From assembly GCF_016406325.1 (NCBI RefSeq), contig NZ_CP066370.1, forward strand, positions 620,001 to 684,000: a stretch of 64,000 nucleotides of DNA, read 5' to 3'. This DNA comes from Shewanella putrefaciens. Lineage in GTDB: Bacteria; Pseudomonadota; Gammaproteobacteria; Enterobacterales; Shewanellaceae. The position numbers and the translations under genes are program-made. The notes below the pieces were generated by a model, which made no database searches, was not told the origin of the DNA, and saw only the letters and a program-made list of their open reading frames with translations. The number at the start of each line of letters is the position of its first letter. Positions within the stretch are counted from its first letter, which is position 1. Shown here piece by piece: positions 19,925 through 27,578 of this stretch.

Positions 19925-20432
19925 CATCTAAGCTGCCTGTGCGGCAGTGAACCATAAAGTTCATCGGTATTAATGTCGATGATTTTTCTAAGCTGCCTGT
20001 GCGGCAGTGAACGTTTCGACAACCAGCCAAAGTAATCTCAATTGTTTCTAAGCTGCCTGTGCGGCAGTGAACTTAACTACAAATATATGATTTATTCCTA
20101 AAATTTTCTAAGCTGCCTGTGCGGCAGTGAACAAAATTACATTGATGCCGCCGCCGATATGGCATTTCTAAGCTGCCTGTGCGGCAGTGAACCTAAGCCT
20201 GAATTGCCAGCTAATGACGATGCATTTCTAAGCTGCCTGTGCGGCAGTGAACATCCGCTGCACAATGTAGAAGGCTATGATTCTTTTCTAAGCTGCCTGT
20301 GCGGCAGTGAACATGTCTTCACCCATTGCCTGCATGCGCTTCTATTTCTAAGCTGCCTGTGCGGCAGTGAACTTTGCTGAAGTAGATATTGATATTGATC
20401 CAGATTTCTAAGCTGCCTGTGCGGCAGTGAAC
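19925..20432 (-). CRISPR. Type I-F CRISPR array, 9 repeats and 8 spacers, no adjacent cas genes
   Basis: Nine 28-base repeats at 19925, 19985, 20045 and so on to 20405, each followed by a 32-base spacer, period exactly 60. Read on the minus strand the repeat starts GTTCACTGCCGCACAGGCAG and ends CTTAGAAA, the I-F (Csy4/Cas6f) type, with stem CTGCC/GGCAG. The leftmost repeat is altered (TT to CA at its + strand start), marking the distal end; the AT-rich leader is therefore to the right (20433 onward). Repeats 2-9 are identical. No Cas1, Cas2-3, Csy or TniQ gene is in the window, so processing must rely on cas genes elsewhere, or the array is inactive. Confidence 0.97.
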
Positions 20433-20600
20433 TGTAGAATAAATCAATAAAATAAAGTTACAACAGGCAGTTAGGATAAAAAACGTATTTTTACCTTCTT
20501 AAAAATCATCTATTGTAACCTTTTGTATTTATAGCTTATTTCTAAATGCAATAGAAGTATGGGTGAGTCATCCTAAAATAGCCTTATTTACGGCTTGTTC
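20433..20600 (-). promoter_or_regulatory. CRISPR leader
   Basis: AT-rich, gene-free sequence directly beside the intact-repeat end of the array. It includes a CTGCCTG heptamer (on the minus strand) that echoes the repeat stem ~30 bases before the first repeat. The leader assignment follows from repeat orientation and the degenerate distal repeat; the outer limit is arbitrary. Confidence 0.55.
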
Positions 20601-20665
20601 CTTTTAACATTTTTGTTTGGGTTTACTCTTTTGAATTGGCTTTGTGGATGGCTAGATTTTTATGG

Positions 20666-21214
20666 TTAGAATCTAAATTTAAACTCAATATTTCCTTGGC
20701 GTAGGCGGGCTTTTTCATCTAGAAGATGATTTTTTTCATTTAAGAGGATATTTTTTTGCCTTAATAAGTCGGCTTTATCGGTGAGATTATTGAGTTTGGT
20801 ATTAATACTGCTGATCTCACTATCAATAGTGTGTAAACGGTCTGCGATTTCCGCCAAACGCTTATTGACGAGATACTGTTGATGCCCTTGGTTATAGCGT
20901 TCTACAAATTGGTTATCGCTGCAGACCCCGTAATAACTTTCACCTTCTAATCCCACACGATAACCGTTTTCAGGTAAACAATAATTGATGAGTCCTTGTT
21001 GATAGCCTTGCTGCCACTGAGATGCGTCCACTTTAAGATTAAATTCATTACAATCCTTTTGATATTGATTGAGTCTCGTGGCCGTTGCCCCACGATTACC
21101 ATCTGCAAGCCCAAGGGTATACCAATCGCTGCTGCTACATTCTTCAAGGGAGAGACTCGTGCAGTGGGTGAGAGACAGGGCGCAAAGTGCTAAGGTAAGG
21201 TTTAGGTAACGCAT
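20666..21214 (-). CDS. DUF2799 lipoprotein with C-terminal coiled coil
   Basis: 182 residues. A lipoprotein signal (LALCALSLTHCTS, Cys at 18) predicts an envelope lipoprotein. Residues ~25-115 carry the DUF2799 pattern: DWYTLGLADGNRG, QWQQGYQQGLINYC and NGYRVGLEG, repeated Gly-containing segments with paired cysteines. Residues ~118-172 form a coiled coil rich in Leu, Lys, Asn and Glu (LAEIADRLHTIDSEISSINT). Function unknown. It stands alone next to the CRISPR leader, facing away from the RIO kinase gene. Confidence 0.85.
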   Translation of the reverse strand: MRYLNLTLALCALSLTHCTSLSLEECSSSDWYTLGLADGNRGATATRLNQYQKDCNEFNLKVDASQWQQGYQQGLINYCLPENGYRVGLEGESYYGVCSDNQFVERYNQGHQQYLVNKRLAEIADRLHTIDSEISSINTKLNNLTDKADLLRQKNILLNEKNHLLDEKARLRQGNIEFKFRF

Positions 21215-21571
21215 TCGAAGATCTCAAGGGACATAGATTGTAAAGTTGGATTAGAATAAGGACTCTGAAAGATGAGATCTAGTGATATATTCAGCGATTG
21301 ATACGGTTATTTTGTGCTGGCAGTGCAACGGTGGAACCAAGTTAGGGCTTTAGGTTCTTAAATGGGCATTGCTAGTGTTGTAACTGCAATCAGTTGATGT
21401 GTATCTGCGTTTGATATCAGCCTAAGTATCGACTATTCATCATTGCTATTTTAGTTTACAAAATGATTTTGATTGAGAATCAACAGTGCCTTTATCTGGC
21501 AGGAGACCGCTTTTATATGAAGATTTGTCCGCAGTATTCCATCTCAAGCCTAAGTAAGGTATAAGGGCGCT
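21215..21571. other. Divergent intergenic region before the RIO kinase
   Basis: 357 bases with no gene; promoters of both flanking genes should lie here. Around 21462-21482, TGATTTTGATTGAGAATCA is a loose dyad with some likeness to a Fur box, not strong enough to call. Confidence 0.4.
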
Positions 21572-22429
21572 ATGAAAACTCCGAAACGAATCCAACCTCT
21601 GGTTGATGAAGGACTGGTCGATGAGGTCATTAGCCAGTTAATGAGCGGTAAAGAGGCCACAGTGTACGTTGTACGCAGCGGCGACGATATCCGCTGCGCC
21701 AAAGTCTATAAAGAAGCAGATAAACGCAGTTTTAAGCAAGCCGTGCTTTACCAAGAAGGCCGTAAAGTCCGTAATAGCCGTCGTGCTCGGGCTATGGAAA
21801 AAGGTTCTAAGTTTGGTCGGGACCAAATGGAAGAAGCTTGGCAAAGTGCAGAGGTTGATGCGCTTTACCGTTTAGCCGATGCAGGTGTTCGCGTGCCTAT
21901 ACCTTATGGTTGTTTTGATGGTGTGCTGCTAATGGAGTTGGTGACTGACACTGAGGGCAATGTTGCCCCTCGTTTAAATGATGTCACGCTGTCCGCCGAA
22001 AAAGCGATCCGCGATCATAACTTAGTGATGACCTACGTTAAACGTATGCTATGTGCAGGTTTAGTCCATGGCGATTTATCTGAGTTTAATGTTCTCGTCG
22101 ATAGTGAAGGGCCTGTGATTATCGACTTACCCCAAGCCGTCGATGCTGCCGCGAATAACCATGCTAAATGGATGTTAGCGAGGGACATTAATAATATGAC
22201 CCAATATTATGGCCAATATGCTCCCGAATTACTCAAGACCCAATATGCCAAAGAAATGTGGGCCTTGTTTGAAGCGGGAGATCTTAAGCCTGATACTCAA
22301 CTTACGGGTGAATTTACCGAAGTATTGGCAGAAGCGGATGTCGGTTCTGTACTTGAAGAAATCCAAGCTGCCTATGAGGAAGCGCAGGAGCGAAAACTGC
22401 GGATCCAAGAGGCGAATGAAGATTATTAG
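21572..22429 (+). CDS. RIO1-like serine protein kinase
   Basis: 285 residues with the RIO kinase core. The glycine-rich loop is replaced by SGKEATVYVV (25-34), as in RIO proteins. Lys44 lies in the ATP-site position, the catalytic loop HGDLSEFN spans 166-173, and the metal-binding Asp185 lies in IIDLPQAVD. The C-terminal 40 residues are a charged helix. RIO kinases bind ATP and in eukaryotes and archaea act in ribosome maturation; bacterial members are poorly studied. All catalytic residues are present, so it is probably active. AAGGGC precedes ATG. It is monocistronic with its own terminator. Confidence 0.93.
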   Translation: MKTPKRIQPLVDEGLVDEVISQLMSGKEATVYVVRSGDDIRCAKVYKEADKRSFKQAVLYQEGRKVRNSRRARAMEKGSKFGRDQMEEAWQSAEVDALYRLADAGVRVPIPYGCFDGVLLMELVTDTEGNVAPRLNDVTLSAEKAIRDHNLVMTYVKRMLCAGLVHGDLSEFNVLVDSEGPVIIDLPQAVDAAANNHAKWMLARDINNMTQYYGQYAPELLKTQYAKEMWALFEAGDLKPDTQLTGEFTEVLAEADVGSVLEEIQAAYEEAQERKLRIQEANEDY

Positions 22430-22450
22430 GTGGGTATACCATCCCATGTA

Positions 22451-22476
22451 AAGGCGCTCAGGGTAGCGTCTTTTTT
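22451..22476 (+). terminator. Rho-independent terminator of the RIO kinase gene
   Basis: GGCGCT (22453-22458) and AGCGTC (22465-22470) form a 6-bp stem with one G-U pair and a 6-base loop. The stem is flanked by AA and six T. Confidence 0.65.
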
Positions 22477-22522
22477 ATGGGCAATATTGAGGTTTAATGT
22501 GTTATTTGATGTATCACTGCCA

Positions 22523-22880
22523 TCCTTGGCATATGCGCTGTTAAGCACAGGGTCATCATTGACTAAGTGAATAAAAGGACAAGACCAGAGAGAGAAATAT
22601 GCTGTTGAGTTGGAGAGCACAATTTACATATTTAATCTTGGGGGAGACCACTCCCTCGAGTCTTGCCGAAACCTTGTGTATTTTTAATCACACTAAATAG
22701 TGTTAAATCACAGCCCTCCTTGGCACGCCACACTCACTATAGCGTTTGATCTTCATTGATCTTGTGAATAAAAGGACAAGACCTAAGAGGTTAATATGTT
22801 CATGACTTGGGGGAGCACAATTCACATATTTAATCTTTGGGGGAGATAATTCCCTCTATAGTCTTGCCGAAACTTTTGCA
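22523..22880 (+). repeat. Tandem diverged duplication (two ~155-bp copies, offset ~197 bp)
   Basis: Copy A (about 22523-22677) and copy B (about 22717-22880) share these blocks in the same order: TCCTTGGCA; the identical 20-mer GTGAATAAAAGGACAAGACC (22567 and 22764); an ATG preceded by a purine-rich SD; GAGCACAATTYACATATTTA; a hairpin GGGGGA-N6-TCCCTC; and AGTCTTGCCGAAAC. Length differences within the shared coding part add up to three bases after one G insertion is allowed for, which favours protein-coding ancestry. Confidence 0.75.
22599..22700 (+). CDS. Truncated small protein, copy A of the tandem pair
   Basis: 33 residues from ATG 22599, with AGAGAGA just upstream. The product begins MLLSWRAQFTYLILGETT and continues PSSLAETLCIFNHTK. 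Its middle matches copy B in frame (AQFTYLI, then SLAET), but it stops early after the divergence point, so it is either a very short protein or a 3'-truncated remnant. No known family recognised. Confidence 0.35.
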   Translation: MLLSWRAQFTYLILGETTPSSLAETLCIFNHTK

Positions 22881-23021
22881 TTGTCCCGTGTTGAGCAAAT
22901 TGTCCAATCTCTGTTGGATTCAATCAATAAAGCGGCAGAGTCAGATGGTAAACAGCACATTTATTATTGTTATTTGTGCATTTACACCCAAGCACCCTCA
23001 AAATGCTTATCCTGTATTTAG
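22796..23021 (+). pseudogene. Frameshifted small gene, copy B of the tandem pair
   Basis: ATG 22796 follows AAGAGG five bases upstream. The ATG frame runs into TAA after 17 codons because the G-run at 22809-22813 has one G more than the frame in copy A would need. With that base removed the product reads MFMTWGAQFTYLIFGG, then DNSLYSLAETFALSR, then VEQIVQSLLDSINKAAESD. This is an amphipathic helical sequence that looks truly coding. The frame then enters the hairpin-ended repeat at 22934 and stops at 23021. Unknown family. A real frameshift, phase variation at the G-run or a sequencing error are all possible. Confidence 0.5.
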
Positions 23022-23085
23022 AGGTTGTTTGGGCATATATCTTAGGTCGTTGGGGAGCGATAATAGATACCCATCCGACTCTGCC
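22934..23085. repeat. Hairpin-ended element, family member 1 (152 bp)
   Basis: Terminal inverted repeats GGCAGAGTCAGATGG (22934-22948) and CCATCCGACTCTGCC (23071-23085), 14 of 15 pairing. The inner part of the right end, read in reverse, contains TATTATCGCT, which also lies next to the left end of the element at 43554. TTATTATTGTT near its left end recurs in the element at 23139. No transposase inside and no clear target-site duplication. Confidence 0.6.
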
Positions 23086-23138
23086 TAAACTGGTTAACTT
23101 TTCTTCTTCCTTTTACTCGTTAATCTCATTATTTGAAT

Positions 23139-23243
23139 GACAAGGCCGGACATTAAAAAGGCGCTGTTATTATTGTTGTTAGCACATCTTTTATATCGTT
23201 AGCGTCATCAGCAGGGCGACTTGCAATGTTGTCCGGCCTTGTC
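23139..23243. repeat. Hairpin-ended element, family member 2 (105 bp)
   Basis: Perfect 14-bp terminal inverted repeats GACAAGGCCGGACA and TGTCCGGCCTTGTC. The inner left part contains TTATTATTGTTGTTAGC, similar to member 1. It lies 53 bases from member 1 and 28 bases from the 3' end of the solo HTH gene. No coding content. Confidence 0.6.
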
Positions 23244-23271
23244 GATTAGGGCACTTATAAAACCGTAATGG

Positions 23272-23505
23272 TTAACCTAGCGTGCGTAATTCGTTGTTAA
23301 GCTGCTTAATTCTTTTTTGCAGTTGGGCTATTTCACTGATGAGCGCATATTCTCTTTGCTGTGGTTGCTGATCGCTTTCTCTTACCCACTGGTATACGGC
23401 TTTAGTTGAAATACCGTATTGGTGAGCCACATCCGAGAGCAAGCGACCTTTCACTTTTACTTCAGCGATGACATCTAATTTGAGATTATTGTCGGCGATT
23501 CCCAT
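23272..23505 (-). CDS. Solo HTH protein resembling an insertion-sequence OrfA
   Basis: 77 residues. An HTH of the transposase type (LLSDVAHQYGISTKAVYQWVRE) is followed by a coiled coil (ISEIAQLQKRIKQLNNELRTL), the layout of IS3-family OrfA. No OrfB, no DDE domain and no IS ends are seen. The gene has a good RBS (AAAGAGGGA about 8 bases before ATG) and an intact frame, so it may be a domesticated regulator rather than a remnant. It directly follows the hairpin-ended elements, and a link with their mobility can be asked but not shown. Confidence 0.7.
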   Translation of the reverse strand: MGIADNNLKLDVIAEVKVKGRLLSDVAHQYGISTKAVYQWVRESDQQPQQREYALISEIAQLQKRIKQLNNELRTLG

Positions 23506-24069
23506 AAGCGATCCCTCTTTACTGCCTTCTAACTAAAATCGGTTTAGCGGTTATGTATAGTCCTTAAATAGATTAGCGACGCTGCTCTAAATCCCACTGG
23601 CTGAGTCCAACATGGCGTAGATATATCCATTCATGGCGGCACAGTTTGATTAAGTTCATAATGCTTTTCATCTTTCGTCCTCAATACCCGTTATGCTTTT
23701 AGGTATTTCATCTAGGTTAAAACGATTTAAGTGGCGCTCGAGTAACTGGTTTGCTTGTCCATTTCTCGCCTTACTCACTAAGTAGTATGTAAAATTCGTG
23801 CCAATATTCTAAATTTTTTATTTTTGTTTAAAATCAATTGTTTACCATATCGATTAAAACGCGGGATTTTTTCACGTATGGCAAAAACGGTGCAAAGTGC
23901 ACTATTTCAGTGCTTTTACTCTATGTTGTTGGGGATGGTTATCTTAGATAATCCCTGTATCTTTGCTGACTAAATTATCGATTTATAAATTTACACAGCG
24001 ATTAAAGATTGTCTCTGTGAGGAATGCTTATATACTGCGGGTTTTAGAGTATTCAATAAGGATTTCGCT
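23506..24069. other. Gene-free region
   Basis: About 560 bases of AT-rich sequence between the HTH gene and the OmpA-like gene. I see no gene or clear repeat. The right end should contain the promoter of the lipoprotein gene. Confidence 0.4.
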
Positions 24070-24132
24070 ATGTCATTGGCAGTGAGATCTATGCCTTCTA
24101 TGTGGGTACTCACATTTTCAATCCTGTTATGA
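24070..24132 (+). CDS. Possible 20-residue leader peptide before the OmpA-like gene
   Basis: ATG at 24070 has AAGGA eight bases upstream. The frame encodes MSLAVRSMPSMWVLTFSILL and stops with a TGA (24130-24132) that overlaps the GAGG ribosome-binding site (24131-24134) of the lipoprotein gene at 24144. Such spacing suits translational coupling. It is short enough to be chance. Confidence 0.35.
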   Translation: MSLAVRSMPSMWVLTFSILL

Positions 24133-24143
24133 GGTCATTAACG

Positions 24144-24830
24144 ATGAAACGTTTTCAGGTAAATCGATTTACATCATCTAGGCTCGCCTTTGCTGCGATT
24201 ATCGGTACGTTTGTTGTATCTGGTTGTTCAACAGTTAATCCATATACTAACGAGCAGCAAACGGCTAAAGCGACCAGTGGTGCCATTATTGGTGCCGTTG
24301 CTGGTGCGGCAGTGGGTGTTGCTTCCTCAAGTAAGAGTGACCGCGGTAAAGGGGCATTAATTGGTGCTGCATCGGGCGCCGCTGTGGGCGGTGGTATTGG
24401 TTATTATATGGATGTGCAAGAAACCAAATTACGGCAGCAATTGGCATCTACGGGGGTGAGCGTGACCCGTAATGGCGATAATATTATTTTGAATATGCCC
24501 AACGAAGTGACGTTTGGTGTCGATCAAACCGAGTTAAGCGATGGCGCCTCACGGGTGCTTAACTCTGTGGCGTTGGTGGCAAAGGAATACAGCAAAACCC
24601 AACTTAACGTATTAGGTTATACCGACAGCAGTGGTTCAGATGCTTACAATTTGCGTCTATCACAGGTGCGCGCGAGTGAAGTGGCTAATTATCTAATGAG
24701 TAAAGGTATAGCGGCTTCACGTGTTAAATCTAAGGGAATGGGAAAGGCGAGTCCAATAGCATCTAATGCCAGTGCTGAAGGGCGAGCACAAAACCGTCGT
24801 GTTGAGATTGTATTAACACCTACGGGCTAA
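24144..24830 (+). CDS. OmpA-family lipoprotein with glycine zipper (YiaD-like)
   Basis: 228 residues from ATG 24144 with GAGG nine bases before. Lipobox VVSGC puts the lipid-bearing Cys at residue 28. Residues ~47-90 are a glycine-zipper segment (GAIIGAVAGAAVGV and GALIGAASGAAVGGG). The C-terminal OmpA domain (~115-228) has the peptidoglycan-binding pattern LNVLGYTDSSGSDAYNLRLS and the closing GRAQNRRVEI. It anchors the outer membrane to the cell wall. A terminator follows, so it is a single-gene unit. Confidence 0.93.
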   Translation: MKRFQVNRFTSSRLAFAAIIGTFVVSGCSTVNPYTNEQQTAKATSGAIIGAVAGAAVGVASSSKSDRGKGALIGAASGAAVGGGIGYYMDVQETKLRQQLASTGVSVTRNGDNIILNMPNEVTFGVDQTELSDGASRVLNSVALVAKEYSKTQLNVLGYTDSSGSDAYNLRLSQVRASEVANYLMSKGIAASRVKSKGMGKASPIASNASAEGRAQNRRVEIVLTPTG

Positions 24831-24846
24831 GTGCTGCTCAACAATC

Positions 24847-24873
24847 AAAAGTCGCCTGCGGGCGACTTTTTTG
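24847..24873 (+). terminator. Rho-independent terminator
   Basis: AAAAGTCGCC and GGCGACTTTT form a 10-bp stem with a TGCG loop, followed by T residues. It lies 17 bases after the OmpA-like gene. Confidence 0.9.
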
Positions 24874-25064
24874 TATCCAGGCATTTATTATTTCCCGTTG
24901 AGACAATATGTCTTTAGTCTGTTAAGGCTTGAGTGATCTGTACTGCAATTGTGCAGCTTCCTTCGGCTAGATGATGATTTGTAGTTGATCTTCAAAGCTA
25001 TTTCACGTGTTGTATGGCAAATATTGAGCAGGGTAAGGCTCAATACCTAGAGGAGAAGATCATT

Positions 25065-25889
25065 ATGACGAAGAAAAATATACTCGTAGCCTTAAGTTTT
25101 TGCCCTGCTATGATGGTTTCGATAGTACAAGGTGCCCCTGTGACTGCCGAGGTCGCCCCAATTGAACTGCGTGCGGCGGGTAGCTTAAAAGCGGCGATGA
25201 ACGATATTATTACCGCCTACCAAGCCCAAACTAAAGATACTGTTGTTGCGCAATATGCACCTTCTGGCCTGTTGTTAAAGCGTATTCAAGAGGGGGAGCG
25301 CGTCGATCTCTTTGCCTCTGCAAATATGGCCCATCCTCAGGCGCTTGTTGACGCAGGGTTTGGGGAAAAGGTGCAAATGTTTGCTCGTAATCAGCTCTGT
25401 GCTATTGCTCAAAATAGCGTCTCTCTTACAAGCGCGACACTGTTAGATACACTGCTCGATCCCAATATTAAAGTTGGCACTTCTACGCCCAAAGCAGATC
25501 CCGCAGGAGATTATGCTTGGGCTGTGTTTGATAAAGCACAAACGCTAAAACCAGATGCAAAAGCTATTTTAGAGGCCAAGGCATTACAGTTGACTGGAGG
25601 GCCAGATAGTGCGAAACCGCCCAAGGATCGTAACCCTTATGGTTGGGTAATGGAAAATAAGCAAGCGGATATCTTTTTGACCTATTGCACCAATGCAGTG
25701 CTGGCTAAAAATGAAGTGCCTAGTCTACAGATTATTGATTTACCGACAAGTCTTGCTGTTGGGGCCGACTATGGTTTACTTATCCTGAAAGAGAGTAACG
25801 CCTCGGCGGCTCCTTTAGCTGAGTTTATTTTATCGGCGAAAGGGCAAGCTATTTTAAGTCGTTATGGCTTTCAACCACCGGTAAATTAG
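25065..25889 (+). CDS. ModA-like periplasmic substrate-binding protein (orphan)
   Basis: 274 residues from ATG 25065, which has AGAGGAGAAG upstream. A signal peptide (KKNILVALSFCPAMMVSIVQGAP) is followed by a type-2 binding fold: ELRAAGSLKAAMNDIITAYQ, VVAQYAPSGLLLKRIQEGE and VDLFASANMAHP, which are ModA/WtpA-like anion-binding motifs. The second lobe has GTSTPKADPAGDYAW. It likely binds an oxyanion such as molybdate or tungstate. No modBC genes are next to it, so it either works with a distant permease or has another role. Confidence 0.85.
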   Translation: MTKKNILVALSFCPAMMVSIVQGAPVTAEVAPIELRAAGSLKAAMNDIITAYQAQTKDTVVAQYAPSGLLLKRIQEGERVDLFASANMAHPQALVDAGFGEKVQMFARNQLCAIAQNSVSLTSATLLDTLLDPNIKVGTSTPKADPAGDYAWAVFDKAQTLKPDAKAILEAKALQLTGGPDSAKPPKDRNPYGWVMENKQADIFLTYCTNAVLAKNEVPSLQIIDLPTSLAVGADYGLLILKESNASAAPLAEFILSAKGQAILSRYGFQPPVN

Positions 25890-25923
25890 CTTCAATACCA
25901 ATCATAAAAATATGGCTGATATT

Positions 25924-25952
25924 AAAACGGCGCAATGAATAGCGCCGTTTTA
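25924..25952. terminator. Bidirectional terminator between modA-like and mgtE
   Basis: AAAACGGCGC and GCGCCGTTTT form a perfect 10-bp stem with an 8-base loop between convergent genes, A-rich on the left and T-containing on the right. Confidence 0.8.
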
Positions 25953-26001
25953 ATGTATTACCACCTTTCGATGGTATGACTATATGACATCCTCTTTTAT
26001 G

Positions 26002-27366
26002 CTAATTCATTAAATAGAGGGTGGCTAAACCGAGAAAGGCGAAAAGCCCTGTTACATCTGTGACTGTGGTTAATACCATACCGCCAGCTAGCGCGGGATC
26101 GATTTTGAGTCGTTTTAATATTAGCGGAATGCTGGCACCCGCGAGCCCTGCGACTGTCATATTGATTAGCATTGCCCCTGCAATTAAGCTGGCGAGTGCG
26201 GTATCTCCTTTCCAAAGGGATACGGCAACAAAGACCAGTATTGACCATAGCAAGCCATTGAGAAATCCAATCGCCAATTCTTTACCAATAAGCCAGCGGG
26301 CATTGCTTTGGCCAATATGCCCAAGCGCTATAGCGCGAATGACTAAAACAAGGGTTTGATTACCCGCGACACCACCCATACTTGGAACTATGGTCATTAA
26401 TATCGCAATAGTGGCAAATTTCTCGATAGTCCCTTCAAACATACTACTGACAGAGGCCGCAAGTAGGGCGGCAAACAAATTGATGGTCAACCAAAGTGAG
26501 CGACGAAAGGTACTTTTTAGCACTGGTGCAAAGGTATCTTCATCATCGTCCATGCCTGCCATTCCCATCATAGAATGTTCTGCATCTTCACGGATAACAT
26601 CGACGACATCATCAATCGTGATCCGGCCGAGTAGTTTGTTATCGCTGTCCACAACGGGCGCGGATACCCAATCGTGACGCTCGAATAATTGGGCGACTTC
26701 ACTGTCTGACATACCCACTGGAATGCTCTCAATGTCAGGATCCATAATATTACGGATAGGCGTGTTGGGATCGCAGGTGAGCAGATCGGCAAGTCTGACA
26801 CCGCCGAGGACTTTATCCTGTTTATCGACCACATATAGGGTGTCAGTGGTATCGGGGAGGTTACCCCTTTGCCGAAGATAACGCAGTACAACATCGATAT
26901 TAACGTCTGGCCTTAGGGTGACGGTATCTGTATTCATCAAGCTGCCAGCCGTCTCATCAGGGTAGGACAGTGCTTGCTCCACTCGTTGACGATTCTGTAG
27001 GCTCATCGACTGTAATACTTGTTTATAAACCGTATCTGGTAGACTTCGCAGAATATAGGCGAGATCGTCCGTATCCATACTCGCAGTCGCCTTTGCAACT
27101 CGTTCTGGGCTCATGGTGCTGATCAGCGGATCTTTCAACTCTTCACTCAGTTCGTCAAGAATCGCCCCTAATTGCTCCTGATCAATTAATTGCCATAGGA
27201 CTTGCCTTGCCTTTGGTGGTGAAGATTCGAGGATTAAAGCGATATCCGATGCCGCCATATTCTGTAGCATTTGCCGCACATGGACAAACATACCGCTGCT
27301 AAGGGCTTTGCTGAGCTGGTCGAGGCGATGTCCGACTTGATGACTATCTGAAGCTTCTACGGGCAT
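26002..27366 (-). CDS. mgtE: Magnesium transporter MgtE
   Basis: 454 residues from the ATG at 27366, chosen because GGAGGAC lies directly upstream. Order: an N-terminal superhelical domain (~20-130), two CBS domains (~135-260) that sense Mg2+, then five transmembrane helices. The membrane part shows PSMGGVAGNQTLVLVIRAIALG, the conserved MgtE pore region, and a final VTDVTGLFAFLGLATL. It is a gated inner-membrane Mg2+ channel. It lies downstream of npr but 212 bases away. Confidence 0.95.
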   Translation of the reverse strand: MPVEASDSHQVGHRLDQLSKALSSGMFVHVRQMLQNMAASDIALILESSPPKARQVLWQLIDQEQLGAILDELSEELKDPLISTMSPERVAKATASMDTDDLAYILRSLPDTVYKQVLQSMSLQNRQRVEQALSYPDETAGSLMNTDTVTLRPDVNIDVVLRYLRQRGNLPDTTDTLYVVDKQDKVLGGVRLADLLTCDPNTPIRNIMDPDIESIPVGMSDSEVAQLFERHDWVSAPVVDSDNKLLGRITIDDVVDVIREDAEHSMMGMAGMDDDEDTFAPVLKSTFRRSLWLTINLFAALLAASVSSMFEGTIEKFATIAILMTIVPSMGGVAGNQTLVLVIRAIALGHIGQSNARWLIGKELAIGFLNGLLWSILVFVAVSLWKGDTALASLIAGAMLINMTVAGLAGASIPLILKRLKIDPALAGGMVLTTVTDVTGLFAFLGLATLYLMN

Positions 27367-27578
27367 TTGTCCTCCATAATATGGTGAGGGAAACGGATAA
27401 TTAGAGACTATTTTCACTGAGTGTGAATATAGCCTAGTCAAGGTAATGGGTTTGATCAGCGGACGCAGGGGACATATTGTAATTGAGCGTCACAGGGAAC
27501 GTCGAGTCACAAATGAGTACCGATTGGGTACCAGTGAACGGTACAACGGGAATAGGTTAAGTGTAACTTTGCTTAAGA

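Noticed and set aside
19777..20022. Minus-strand frame covering the array's left end
   Set aside because: It reads through two CRISPR repeats and has no RBS or family likeness.
20159..20380. Open frame encoding a repeated FLSCLCGSE peptide
   Set aside because: It is the CRISPR repeats read in one frame (60-bp period is divisible by three); not a protein.
19925..20432. A CRISPR-associated Tn7-like transposon
   Set aside because: No tnsA/B/C, tniQ or transposon ends found, and groEL is not one of the attachment sites I know for these elements.
21462..21482. Fur box before the RIO kinase gene
   Set aside because: The dyad is loose and matches the consensus at too few positions.
22560..22880. 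Type III toxin-antitoxin RNA repeats
   Set aside because: Only two copies with a long, imperfect period, and no ToxN-like endoribonuclease gene nearby. The blocks look protein-coding.
22934..23243. Integron attC sites
   Set aside because: The inverted-repeat sizes are similar, but RYYYAAC and GTTRRRY core sites are missing at the ends and no integrase is present.
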